Source of the DNA: Takakia lepidozioides
Taxonomy: Eukaryota > Streptophyta > Takakiopsida > Takakiales > Takakiaceae
Assembly: GCA_030704615.1 (NCBI GenBank)
Contig: CM060733.1
Location: 29,386,001 to 29,450,000, forward strand
Reading direction: 5' to 3'
Length of the DNA stretch: 64,000 nt
Part shown: positions 43,732-55,416 of the stretch, one piece after another
How the letters are laid out: each line of letters opens with the position of its first letter
Position numbering within the stretch: the first letter of the stretch is position 1
Made by a program: the position numbers and the translations under genes
The notes under the pieces: model-generated
What the model saw: only the letters and a program-made list of their open reading frames with translations
The model's database searches: none
Told to the model about the DNA's origin: nothing

Positions 43732-44640
43732 CACATACAAAGCGATAATGGTAATGAAACGGTTGAAACGATTAATGTACACATTAGAGTCGGATGAACT
43801 AGGAATCCAACACCATGAAGGTCAGTGTCAATGGGCTCATACCACACTTGAGGAGCTTGTTTAAGGCCATGAAGGCTACGGAGCAACTGATACACATTTG
43901 TTTCGTGGCCAGGTTTAACAAAGCCTTCAGGTTGAGACATATATATAGAGAGAGAGAAGACTCCGGCCGAAGCCGGCGTAACTAAGAGCCACTTTGCCCT
44001 ATGGCTACTATCCCCTTTCGGGGGTGGTTGAGACATATATAGTACTATGCAAAGTAAATTACTATGCAAAAAAGTTGTCTTAACATCCATTTGATGGACC
44101 TCCCAGTTATGGACCGCAACCAAGGCTAACAAAGTATGAATTGAAGTTATCTTAACAACACGAGAAAATGTGTCTTGATAATCAACCCCTATCACTTGAG
44201 AATAGCCCTTGGGCATAAGATGTGCATTATACCGTTCAACGATGCCATTGGCTTTAAGTTTAATTTTAAACAACCATTTGCAACAAATGGGCTTACGGCC
44301 TACCGGCAATGCAACTAAGTCCCAAGTATGATTCTTGATGAGAGAGTCATATTCAGAGGTGATCGCCGCTTGCCAATATTGAGAGTCAGATCGAGAGTTG
44401 ATGGTCTCTTGATAAGACAAAGGCTCTGTCAAATTAGGGACACTCTAATGATAATTAGGATATTTAGGATTAGGCTTGAGTTTCCTACCGTATCGAGAGG
44501 TAGAGGATGTAGGAGTAAGTTTATCAAAGGTAAACCCAAAAAAGTCAAGTCCGGGAAATGCTCCCACAACATCAGCCCCACTGGTTGACTTGGAAGGGAG
44601 AATTGTACCTCTGCAATAGGGGTCATCGTCATGATCAGAA
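43732..44640 (-). pseudogene. Copia reverse transcriptase, N-terminal part
   Basis: MTEPLSYQETINSRSDSQYW and HTWDLVALPVGRKPICCKWL with FKIKLKANGIVERYNAHLM, QMDVKTTFLHSN, YMSQPEGFVKPG, VYQLLRSLHGLKQAPQVWY and finally TIIALYV at the gypsy insertion. This is the standard copia RT. A 96-bp in-frame addition lies between LH and the second YMSQP. Confidence 0.9.
43946..44025 (-). mobile_element. 80-bp retroposon-like insertion with 16-bp target duplication
   Basis: GGTTGAGACATATATA occurs at 43930-43945 and 44026-44041. The 80 bp between them folds into three short hairpins (CCGGCCGAAGCCGG, AGCCA...TGGCT, CCCCTTTCGGGG) and, read on the minus strand, ends in (TC)n TATA. Insert plus duplication is 96 bp, so the copia frame stays open and the YMSQP codons are duplicated. 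A similar core (AGAGAAGACTGGGGCGGAAG, then CCAGCGTA) lies at about 55,850. Confidence 0.75.
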
Positions 44641-44835
44641 TAAAATAATGGATTATTAACCAGAGATTGGTGGGAAGGCGTGGAGACTAGAAACTAATGA
44701 CCAGAGGAGGGAGACCTGGAAGAGGTTGGGGAACATTAGGAACGTGTGGATGTGGAACCATAAGAGGGACAACATTATTATATAGGGGCCCCACCACAAA
44801 CTTATCAAGTTCTGAAGTAGGTGGTATAACCTCAG

Positions 44836-45286
44836 AGCATCCCCACTCTACGCCTCTATGGACCCTGCACCCGTACTTCTCGTATGTAGGTTCAGATTCG
44901 CCTCCAAACGTACCACACCTTTGCCCCACTACCGTATACGCCGTTAAGGGCGGACACTGAACCGCCTCTCTTTCACTGAATACGTGCACAATATTCAGTC
45001 TCCTACATCCGTTCTTGAACCGAGTCGTCCCGACCATGGATATGTCAGAACGCACCGCCCAGCCTCTCCCGCGTTGGTAGTGAAGGTAGGCGGTGGGTCT
45101 CGAACGTGATATGAGAACATCACTGGAAACTCCAACAAGGCGGGAACATAGGATGCAGGGGCGTAACGAGGGGCAAAGGTGTGGCTACAGGCAGCCAACC
45201 CCTTCATACACCTTTCGAGAGTCCTAAACCAACCCCTTCACAATAGCTATAGAGGGGCCATTTCAGTGAGAAGGGTGGGGATGCTC
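44836..45286. mobile_element. Non-autonomous TIR element with TCA duplication
   Basis: 451 bp with terminal inverted repeats GAGCATCCCCAC / GTGGGGATGCTC and TCA on both sides (44833-44835, 45287-45289). The GAGCATCxCCA terminus and the 3-bp duplication are like PIF/Harbinger-type MITEs, although those usually duplicate TWA. It has no transposase. It sits in the spacer between copia integrase and RT. Confidence 0.65.
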
Positions 45287-45559
45287 TCATGTACAACTGC
45301 TGTAACACGTTTTTCTCCGAAAAGAGTGGTGGTTTCGGAGGAACGAAGAAGCGGGGCGCAAAAGAGCTTTTAGACTTGCACATGGCGCTTCCAAGCTCTG
45401 CCCGGGCACTAACGTTCCCACACCAAAATGCCCTCAGAGCCTTTTGAGGCTTCATTTTCCAACCCATCAAGAGCAAGGCATGCCATTACCTAGAAATTGC
45501 ATAATAAAAAGCAAGGAGTCAATTCGTCAACCCTGGTCCATATTGGATTTCGGTGCCCC

Positions 45560-45812
45560 CTTGGTTTTAAGGGTGCCGAATGTAGGAAAGCTCAATTCCT
45601 GTTCAGTCGTTTTGTAAATCTTCTTGAAAAATTACATCATGACTAAAAATGGTTGTCTTAGCTTAAATGTCATAAAGCCGATAATCTTTGGTAGATTCGC
45701 CATATCCCAAGAAGCCACATTGATGGGTTTTACTATCCCAATTTTTCTATGCTCCTTAAGAAGATGAGCATAAGCATAGCATCTAATATTCTCAAATGAG
45801 ATATAAAAGGCT
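45560..45812 (-). pseudogene. Copia integrase C-terminal remnant
   Basis: In sense after the MITE: KPFISHLRILDAMLMLIFLR and WLLGYGES recall the KPxISHLRxFGCxAYxHxP...GY block that ends copia integrase. Stops interrupt it. Confidence 0.6.
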
Positions 45813-45816
45813 TAAC

Positions 45817-46433
45817 CCTTAAACACTCAACAGACCCAAAACGGGTTTCAGGGTCCACTCAAACGTAAATTGCATTTTCGGATCTACTTCAAATTGTATG
45901 AAATTAGTGCCATCGAGTGGCCCCTATCGTAGATTGGGCAATTGATTGCCCTAATTTCGAGTTAAAGCAAAGTTGTCTCCCGCAAGCAAGTGGGTCAGAT
46001 TTTGAAGGTAATTCTGTCTTTTTCATGTGAAGATTTCTTCATGTGTGTGTGAAAGAGGTATAATTAAGGGATCTCACCAGGTTAGACCAAGTGGCAGCCC
46101 TATATGTGTTGGCCAAATTGGATGGTTTTTGGCTTGTTGGATGAGGGATCCCAAGAGGATGAAGCTTGCCAAATCTCGCCTCACTTTCACTCAAATCTTT
46201 AAAACATTGCTACAAAATGCTATGTTTATCTAATGCGCCCCAATAATGGATCCCACATTTAATGGTGTTGTATTCTGGATCTGGGGTTGATTGCCCTGGA
46301 AATTGGCAGGTGGGTGCAGGAGGAAGATACGCACATAATGTGTTAAAACGTCAATTTCTAGAAGTTACACCATTTTTTCACTACGGGGGTCTTTATTTTT
46401 TAAAGTCAAACTAGGGCCATGAGCGTTTAAGGG
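45817..46433. mobile_element. Complete MITE with TTAA duplication (piggyBac-like)
   Basis: 617 bp. Left terminus CCCTTAAACACTCA, right terminus TGAGCGTTTAAGGG (13 of 14 complementary), flanked by TTAA at 45813-45816 and 46434-46437. The CCC...GGG ends plus TTAA duplication are the signature of the piggyBac superfamily. There is no coding capacity. A truncated relative ends at 11149. Confidence 0.8.
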
Positions 46434-46437
46434 TTAA

Positions 46438-47075
46438 GACCAGTAAGGGCTTTAGCCCAAAACGTAAGAGGAAGATTTGCAAAGTGTAACATACATCTGG
46501 TGGATTCAACCAACGTACGGTTTAACCAACGTACGGTTCTTCCTCTTAGCGACACCATTTTGTTGTGGTTTGTAGGAAAATATATATTGATGTATAATTC
46601 CATTTTCAGCACAAAATGTTTTGAATATTGCCAGATAAATATTCACCACCGATGCATAAAATCTTGATTTGCTTATTAGTTTGTTTTTATGCCAGTGCTT
46701 TATCTGTCTTGAAAGTATGCAAAGCTTTCCTTATGAAGGTTGACAATGGTGTACCTGCTAATCATCAATATACGTTAAATATGGCATGACCTCTTGATTG
46801 TGTTTGCATGGGCCCGCATGTATCTACAAGAGATAAAAGGGCATATGTCTTTTTACCTCCTTAGGAAACTTCTGCCATTTTTGTTTGCCCTGAAAACAGC
46901 CATGACATAATGGAAATTTATATAAGGGAGCCGAAGCAAAGCCATGGACAGCTTGATTGTCTGCATGAGCCTCAGCTTGGATTAATTGACATGAGCACAC
47001 CTTTGACGCCATATAGCTATCATATATAGTTATCATTCTTGGATTTTCTGACTGTATGTAAAGCAAGAGGCTCAT
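46438..47075 (-). pseudogene. Copia GAG-pre-integrase and integrase remnant
   Basis: CHGCFQGKQKWQKFP is the second half of the HHCC finger. Further on, CIGGEYLSGN (DxGxEF region) and NRTLVESTRCMLHFANLPLT with FWAKAL are integrase core signatures. Frameshifts and stops are frequent. Confidence 0.75.
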
Positions 47076-47090
47076 GATCTAAAAGCAACA

Positions 47091-48488
47091 GCTACTGAAT
47101 AGCTGATTTAGATGTCTATATCTGATAAATCTAAACAGGAGACTCTAATCTCATTCAGTGCTGGTAGGGAGAAGCACCAACTCCGGGGCTACAAAAAGCC
47201 ATCATGATGAACCTTGAAGCAGGTACCTCTTAGCTGATCATGATCTCTGAAGCTTCGCTGTAAGTATCTGAATCTCAAAGGGAAACTCTAGAGAGTCGAC
47301 CCCCCCCCCCTCCTTGACACTGGGCATGTGAGAGATGACAAAATATGGACACACAGTGAAGGAGGAGAGATTATGACCCCTTCCGAGTTAACTGCAATAA
47401 CTAATAATGGGTCAGGTTTGTTGGAAAGCAGGCCAGAGTCTAGAGACCATGTCACTTGAAGCTTTTTGCATTACGGGAGGAAGGTTACAGAGTAAAATTG
47501 TGCTGTAAAAAGCGAAGGTCTAGTGCAGCCAGGGTTGTGGGTGGGTCGGAGTGCCAATTGATTTTGTCAACCGAGGAGCTGGGAAAACATCACAAGGAGG
47601 GAGAGGGAGGAGGAGGCTCAAGAACAACTGGGGAGAGAGCGGTTGCTTATCTAAGGAATCCCTCCCTCCACAAGTGTTAAGTGTTAACTCTCTAGCCTAT
47701 GTTTGTCACACTTTCTATAATCCTGCCATTTACGAAGGCCATATTCATTTGTTCTCAGTTATGGTCCTCCCTCCTTTACTATAATCTTTGGGTGTAAGTT
47801 TAGTAATTGTTGTTGTTGCATAGTAAGAGATTTTTTAATTAGATGATGGTTGAGGTTCCAATTTTTTATTTTCTAAGGGGGCGGCTTGCAGAGCCTACCA
47901 AAGGGAGGCGGGAGAATCCTAATAAAATGTATACCCCCCTTACCCTCCTTATATAGTTTTTGGAGGCGGTGGTGGAGCTTTCTAGAAGGGGGCCACCGCC
48001 TCATCCCGCTGCTTCTGGAAAGATCTAGAAGTAGAAGGAGGGCGGCCTCGTCTTCTGCACATGTCTTGGGCCCACCGTCCCATCCCATGCCGTATAAAAA
48101 AAAATCGTCCAGCTGTCTATGTCCCATCGACCCTCCTACTTCTACGCTAGCGCCTCCTCCTGTGGCCCCACTAATTCGCTCTTCCCACAATGTCGGGTTG
48201 CCTGACCTCCCCAAACTGGGCAAATGAGTTGGGGTTACATAGTGGGCACTAAATAAGTATTATTTTGTAAGAAGTAATAGAACAATGGGCTCTCTTGCTT
48301 TGGCAAAACATAAAACGGAGGTGAGACTAAGGGGCACAAACTCAAAGAGAACACACCAATCAGAGCCTTAACACGGTGTAAGGTGCTTTGACCACATTTT
48401 CCCGGTTTGACTTCAACACGATGCACAGTCTCTCTTCTACATAAGAGTGCCAACAAAAGCATGGAATACATTCAACCTCACCTATTGT
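47091..48488. other. No recognised gene
   Basis: Includes a poly(C) run at about 47,300 and a GC-rich segment at 47,880-48,230 open on both strands without recognisable domains. I see nothing further. Confidence 0.5.
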
Positions 48489-48500
48489 AATTATGAATAG

Positions 48501-48690
48501 AAAACCAAGTTGTAGTCAGACTTGGTAAGGGGGCACATACCACCTCGGAAGTGGTTATGGGTTCAATGTCCAATCCACCTTTTGGTATCACAAAGGTGTC
48601 CACCTTCCCTGCTGGAAGGCACTAGAGCACTTCCGGATCAAGAGACACCTTAATTTATGCTTCCTTCGGAGGCGTCATACTTTTTCTCTT
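48501..48690 (+). mobile_element. tRNA-derived SINE, copy 2
   Basis: 190 bp between imperfect 12-bp repeats AATTATGAATAG (48489-48500) and AATTTTGAATAG (48691-48702). Plus-strand head GGGGGCACATACCACCTC, box-B-like GGGTTCAATGTCC, then GGTGTCCACCTTCCCTGC and the tail GCTTCCTTCGGAGGCGTCAT, matching copy 1 at 13372-13542 in order. Confidence 0.8.
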
Positions 48691-48702
48691 AATTTTGAAT
48701 AG

Positions 48703-49610
48703 GTTAGATGTTAGATCATCTAGTGCCTATTTTCCTTGGATCTGTCAGTTTTGTGCATGTGATCCTTATGTGATTTGTCTAGTCTACGGACCTAATGAAC
48801 TACATCCTGTTTAGGTTATTGTGTATGAAATATTCTTGCTACAACTGTCTTGAAGCGTATAGCAAATCAGGAAGCTCGAGCACTGCAGCAATGCCGAGCT
48901 CAGAGTGAAGCTGTGAAGGATTTGTAATCGATGGAACCTATACTCTCCGCAGCCCATCTATCCACAGCCCTTCTGGTGTCGATCATTCACGCTGAGACAA
49001 CAAAATGATTCGAAGCCTTTCGTCAGGGTTAAACCAGGAGGGATTAATATGCCACTCTTGGAGTGCCGGATCTGTCTGCTCCACTCACATTGAGGACGAT
49101 TTGAGATTTTGTTTTACATGGTGCCCAGTCAGTATCCGAGCAAGTATGCAATATGTCCGCCAACTGTGCAGTTGAAATCAAGAGAGGAGAGATCTGAGGC
49201 TCGCAATAATTACCTCGTGGATGTCTAGCTCAGCGTTAAACATAAGGAGTTGTAATTTAAAGATGTACACAAAGACAATCGCTCAAAGGTATGGACCCAT
49301 GGTCATAAAACCACGAATCTTTAGTTCATATCTATCTCTTCACCATGGCTGACTAGAACCTCATAATCATGCCAGCAACAGGTTAAGATCACATTAGTCC
49401 AATAGGAACAGCTTCTTGGACGCCTATAGTACAGGAGACTAAACTGTGTGAATAAACCACAAAATTGCTCCCTCAGGTGCTTCTACCGGATTGATCCTGT
49501 TGTACTGTGTATTTGAAACAGATCAAGAACTTTCTGGCACCTTCCTGCCAATCTATCCCACAAGGTTGAATTCAACTTTGATGCTCACAGGAAGGAGCAT
49601 GTATGTCTAC
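48703..49610. other. 3' flank of the receptor kinase gene, no recognised gene
   Basis: A short plus stretch near 48,850 (LKRIANQEARALQQCRAQSE) resembles low-complexity gag-like sequence but is too short to call. The remainder probably contains the 3' UTR of the kinase gene. Confidence 0.4.
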
Positions 49611-52600
49611 CTAGCTTCTGTCTGAATTCACAGGGGAGAAAGGGGGAGACACAGGTGGGGTTGGATTGAAATGGAAACTCTGGCGTCCACCCTCAGTGGG
49701 CGAAGCGGGTACAGTGGGGGAATGGATTGACTTGATGGACCCAGCCTCATCACTGTAGTTGCTCAAATCAGCTGCTTGTAGCTGTTTGCTAAGTGGGGTG
49801 GACAGATTGCTGAGAGGGGATATTCTGGAGAATGATACAGACAGTGAGGCAATAGTGCCTTTGTTCTCCACATGGAATTTATCGTATAAGAGCTTCACTA
49901 CTTGTCTCATTGTTGGCCGGGCCTTCCCCTCACTCTGCATCCATTGACAACCACAGTAGCTCGGTCAGGTTAAAGCATCCAACTATGGTGCCTGAATTCC
50001 AGGGTGGAGCTAATGACATACATTGAGGAGTGTCCGCGGACTATCAACTTTCTGGAGCTGCTTCTGGGGTTTCACCTCACCAGAGGATGAAATTCGCCAG
50101 TGCTTCCGCAACAATCCAGTCACAGTAGATGGTGTGTGGATACGTTAAAGTCTGGCATGTTGGGTGTTTGATCAGATAGCTTTCATAATACAAATCAGGA
50201 TGCAGATGTTGCTATAGTTGGTACCCTAGTATGCATAAACAAAGGTGTCACGAATGTGGTGTTATTGCACTGCAAGAGAGTGCAGCAAGGGAGACATAAA
50301 GGTTTGGAAGTACCTGGGTGCATATTTTGACAATAGAAACAAGACACAGTAGCTCTTCCAGATTGTAAGTATGCTCCAAGTCAGGGTCCACCATGAGAGT
50401 CACCTTGGCTTCATTGTCCATGTACTTTTGGGCCCAATCTACGAGCTTTGTATTCTCATGGACTGCACGTCTTGCTGTGATGAGTTCCAACAGCAGAACG
50501 CCATAGCTATACACATCGCTCTTCTCTGTCAACTCTTGCGTCACCACATACTCAGGATCCATGTAACCTGCTCACAAGCACCCCTTTTTTTAAGCTGGGA
50601 TGCAGCTTCGTGCTGGAAAACAAAGAATGCTAAGGAGCAGGGGGTGCAAGGCAGCGGGTGGAGTGACAGAAAGAGATTGGCATCATCTCCTAGAAACACC
50701 ATTTTGGGTATAATACTTTGCAGTTTGCTGCAGGATCCTACCTGGGGTGCCTCGGACGTCTGTGGTGACAGGCTCAAAGATGGAAGCCCCGCTTGGTGCA
50801 GCATGTGCCAAACCAAAGTCAGCAACCTGTCGGCCTCACTGTCAGACCCAGAGAGAGAAAGATATGAAAGAATAGAAGAAAAAAGAACTTTTTAAAAATG
50901 AGTATATATATTTTTACCTTGGCCACAAAATCCTCATCCAACAAGATGTTGCTTGACTTGATATCTCGGTGACAAAGTGGGGGGTCACAATATGAATGCA
51001 GGTATTCCTGCAGAAAGTTCAGCCACTCAGCCCTGTTGCAGTCAGCCACCTCCATCTTCAACGTATCACTGGTGAAACCACAACATCTTAGCCCTTTGGG
51101 TTGAAATGCAGAACTCATAATGACACTAAAGCTACAAGGGTTGGAAAGATACAGACTTTTTTTGAAAGGTGTTAATTGTCATTGTACATACTACTGACTG
51201 AAATAAGTCAATTGGAGAAACAAAAGTGCAGTTGACATACCAGGCCAGCTGCAACACCCATAGCAATCCGAAGCCTTGTTCGCCAGTTGAGTGCTGTTTT
51301 CAGATGAGCTGTGAAGAGACACATCTTCCCGATTGTAAAAGCTGCCATTTGATATATGAGTGTCTGAACATCTAGGTTGTTCGAGTCAGAAGACTTGCCA
51401 GAGAGATGACAGAAAGGGAAGAGAGCTACTCACCATGCAACTGCTCCTTCAGACTTCCGTTTTCCATGTACTCATAGACAAGAAACCTGCTTTCCCATAA
51501 CCAAATCCACCAGAAGTCACTATCCCTTGTTGTAGGAGCGAAGGTCAATACAGCAGTAGAAGATACGCTTGTGACCATCAGACAGGAAAATGGTGCAAAC
51601 AGTGCAGACAGAGGGGCACCTCTCATGTCTCTCTGCACAGAATCCTCGCAAAGTGACAAGGTGACGATGATGCAGGCGCCCCAATAGCTCCATCTCCTTA
51701 CAAAATCCTTGCTCCCCTTGATGGGTTCCCTTATTCATGCGCTTCACTGCTGCCACCAGACCGTCCTTGAACCGTGCTTTGTAGACCGTTCCAAATCCGC
51801 CGCGGCCAATGATGGTGCTGAAGTTGTCCGTCGCCCGCCTTATTTCATGCAATTTGAAATGCCTGAACAGTGGGGATGAATCTGCACTAGAAGCCAATGA
51901 GGACAATGTGAGACTTGCTCTTGTCCATCATTCCCCATGGATTATCTGGCTCTCGCTAGCTATAGTAAATTTGCTGCTTTCTTTCTTATTTCTTCTACCC
52001 ATGGGGGTTCTGCGTACAACCACAACATTACAGCAAGCTAAGTGTAATGATTGCATCATCCCTGCTCCCTCTCCTACTTGTATCCCATCGTCTCTATAAT
52101 TAAACATGAACAGATATCTCATTACCTTTACTCCAGTTGCGGATCTGGCTACGAGGTTTGCAAGTCACATCCTTGTTCCAAACAGGCATTCCCTTTCCTG
52201 TCAGGGGCTTGGGTTCACGACGGTCCTTATTCTTGCGCTGTATGAGGAGAATTAGCAGTAACAACAATGTTAGGGCGAGGCCTGTGACCACCACCCCGAT
52301 GGCCAAAACGATTGACAGCCGACTGGTTGACCGGGCATCTGTGGTTGACAGAAGAGTATCAGCAGAGTGAGGGGGGGCAGTCAGAGCTGGCCGTCGGGGT
52401 TGTGGGGAGGCCTTCGGGGTAAGTGCTTTCTCTGTTGGCACCAACAATGCATGAGAGGGCCATAGCTTTATTAGAATTAGCTCGAAGTCTTGGGTTATTA
52501 TTATCTACCACATGAAAATCAGACAATATTACCATGCTACAGTGCTCTTACAATCAGACATCTAATCCACAAATTGAGCTTGTGTCATATCAGTAGGATG

Positions 52601-55416
52601 AGCCAAGAGAAGAAAAATGAGAGGAAAAAGCATCAACATGAGGCCAGAGCTCCTATGGAGCCTAGAAGCAAGTAGTCTCTACCACTCTCTCTCTTTTCCC
52701 TCCCTCCTTGCCAGTTCCCAGACACCTCTGCCCCAACCTGCCATCAACTACATGAGGATTTCATTTTTAGGAGGGAGCTCATGTTGTGACGTTCTACACT
52801 CCTAATACCTTACCTGGAAGGGCATACAGGCAGTCCCCAGTTTCAGTGGCCTCGGCTGCAGTGGCATTGCTAGCCAGTGCCAGAAAGACCAAATCAGTGC
52901 AGCTTTGCAGCACTGTTGGGTCCAGAATGGAACCCCCCAATGAGGCACCAGCAGCATATGTGGCATCCAAGACACCTTTCCGGCATGTGTCACATGAATT
53001 GATGGCCTGCTTGCAAGCCATCTCAATGCCCAAGAAATTGATGCCTTGTTTGTTAACAACTCGAATAAGCTCTTCCTTGGTCGAGATACCATAACAACCA
53101 CGCGTGGACACTTGGAAGATTTCCTCTGATGAAATATTGCATGCCTGGAAGCTCAATTGAGAGAGCTTAAGGTCTCTCATGCTGGTCTCAAGGTTTTTAA
53201 TACATCTGGCCCCTTGTCTGTTGGAAACTACAAAGGCACCAGAGGTGGAAGCCATTTGTGTGATACCAACTCTGAGAGCCAGTAGACCTGAAGAGCAGCA
53301 AGCATACAGGTCTCCACTCGATGTATTGCATGCGGTTGCTACATTCTGAACTTGCCATGGGGGAAGTTCAAAGGGGCACTCTGCAAGGATAGAACATTTC
53401 GCACTGTGAAAATCAAGAACTGTGGATAGGATGCCCTCATCAGTGTAAGTATTTGCCATGCGAAGATGTCCTTGTGCCATTGTGTGCCCCACAGGATACA
53501 GGCCAACCGTACGGAACAGTCATTGCTCCCCTACACCCGAAAAAGTCTGTTTCGCAAGATTGAGGCTTATCTTAATAGCTTCTAACACAACTTTCCAAGT
53601 TTTTAGTGGTAGTACTGTAGCAGGAGACGTGGTTCCATTAAGCAAAGTTCAGAGTCAGAGTATCATGGATGTCTTCCCCCCTATAATCCAACTTGTTGTG
53701 ATAGGGAAGGACAAGATGAGATGCTCTTCGGTTTCAATCCCTGTCATCTCTACCGCAAACTGGGATCAAGAGGTCAGCACACTCCCGGTTGTCCCATCTA
53801 CGAGTCTCTATCCGTAGGCTGTGTGAGAAAAAAAGAACAAATTGCTAATGAGAGCAAGGAGAGATGATGGAAAGTGCACGACAGGTGAGGAGTAGCCCAA
53901 GAAGTACTAATGCATGTGCTAGAGCAGGAGTGTGCACTAACCACTTTGCTGTTGCAACGGAGTTTGAAGCTGGAAGAAGCAGTTGGCTCTCTGCATGGCG
54001 TAATCTGAGTCTCCGAGACTAGCCACTGACAGAAAGGCTGCGTATGCACATGATTTCCATGTGCTTAGATCTCCCCCCACACCTAGCAAGCTGCTTAGAA
54101 ATCTCTGATTTGCATCCAAGCACTTGCCACATGAGGCTCCTGTCAGATTTTGACTGGCACATGACAAAACTACACTGTCAAATCCAGGACCCCTGGAGAT
54201 GGCTGAAACTGTAGTGAAGTTTTTGCAAGGTGAATCAGGGCCGACTCCAGCTCTTAGACCACAGAAAGTGGAGACATTTGCTTGGATGCTGTTGGCTTGC
54301 AGGGTGCTGTTCAAGTAAAGCTTGCAGGGTTCAGTGATATCAGGAGAGAGACCAAGATTGTTGGTTGTGTTGGAATATTGCGAAATGGCTACAGCCACAA
54401 GTGCCTTCAGGTGGCTACAGCAGCTTCCATAGTTGGGTCTCGTGCATGCTGATGTAGCCTCTGTGAAGTCCAAGCCACTGAAATCAAGCGGACAGGCTGC
54501 AAAGAGATCGAGAAACAGCTCAGTTTATGGAAATAACATACACCAAGAGAGGTCTGATCGATACATGCGTTGCATTTCACTGACATTCTGCAGGAGCACT
54601 CGAACATACTGACACGAGACTCCCTCCAACCAACAACCATCAAGGAATTAAGATGTAGGATCTGTGTTCTTGACAGATCCAGTAATTGCATCCAAACAAT
54701 GTATTGGAAGTCAAATTGTGTTGACAAAAAGTGTGAGTGAAACTTTCAGGCATGACCCTGCTTGTAAATTTTTGAGTATTTTGTGCTTAATCTTCAAAGG
54801 CCTTAATCTATGTACGTTTCATGCCGAGCTCTCCAGTCGCACATTACCTTCACGAGGGGGGCTCTACGTTAGTGCAACGTGAGATTTCCTGGCTTACCCG
54901 TGGACGTCATGAAGTTCGTTTCTTTCTTTTTTTACCCTCTGGAATGCGACTTAAATGATGAGAACGCCATATCTCTTCCAGTCCATCAGAGCCTTATGAT
55001 TTTGGTGTTGGAGATCCCATTAGGAACCTTTTCTTATTCCAGAGGCCCTCGGGTTCCAGTGAACGCAGTGCAACTTCTTTCCTCTGCTCCCATAATTCGG
55101 GTAACGATGATGCCCCCTGTTGTCCTCCTTCCCACCTTCCCCTTACCTTACGTTTCACTCTGAGTTATCTTTGTGATCTATTCCCACAAGAATGTATGGA
55201 AAATGGTAAGCATGCCAACATAGTCTCATGGGCTTCCCCCCTCATCCCTGAAGCCTCCCCCAGATAATCACCAGGAGGATCAACGAGCCTAGACAAGAAC
55301 TACAACACAACAGAGTGTCATGTGATGATCTTACCTGACGGAAGCCCATTTGTTATGTAACTCCAGACACAGAGCAGCGTGAACCATATGCCCAGCGCCC
55401 CTCTGTGCCGTCCCAT
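49611..55416 (-). CDS. Receptor-like kinase with two SPARK-like domains, 11 exons, 876 aa
   Basis: Exons (minus): 55416-55335, 54496-53942, 53380-52814, 52431-52126, 51881-51620, 51486-51434, 51293-51241, 51007-50918, 50826-50742, 50567-50314, 49934-49611. Every intron is GT-AG and the sum is 2,631 bp in one frame. Residues 1-27 are a signal peptide ([13 protein letters not shown]). A first SPARK domain begins [14 protein letters not shown] with its CC pair, and a second begins [18 protein letters not shown]. The transmembrane helix is [20 protein letters not shown], followed by basic residues. The kinase has [14 protein letters not shown] (Lys), [13 protein letters not shown] (RD type), [19 protein letters not shown] and [12 protein letters not shown]. 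It should be an active plasma-membrane Ser/Thr kinase. SPARK kinases include land-plant symbiosis-related KIN3-type proteins, but the ligand here is unknown. A Ser/Pro-rich C-terminal tail follows the kinase. Confidence 0.93.

Larger units (their letters stand above)
31780..47090 (-). mobile_element. Ty1/copia retrotransposon, old and split by nested insertions
   Basis: Pieces in sense order on the minus strand: GAG-pre-integrase finger (about 46,900), integrase core/C-terminus (46.6-45.6 kb), RT N-terminal part (44.6-43.73 kb), then after the gypsy insertion the RT C-terminus and a stub of RNase H (32.34-32.06 kb). Most of RNase H has been deleted. Four later insertions lie inside it: gypsy copy 2, an 80-bp retroposon, a TCA-flanked TIR element and a TTAA-flanked MITE. 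The outer LTRs were not identified, so the ends are approximate. The stretch 31,521-32,057 holds no recognised gene and may contain its 3' LTR. Confidence 0.75.

Noticed and set aside
43946-44025. Hammerhead or twister ribozyme in the three-hairpin insert
   Set aside because: The conserved cores (CUGANGA/GAAA, or the twister GCC/UAA loops) could not be placed.
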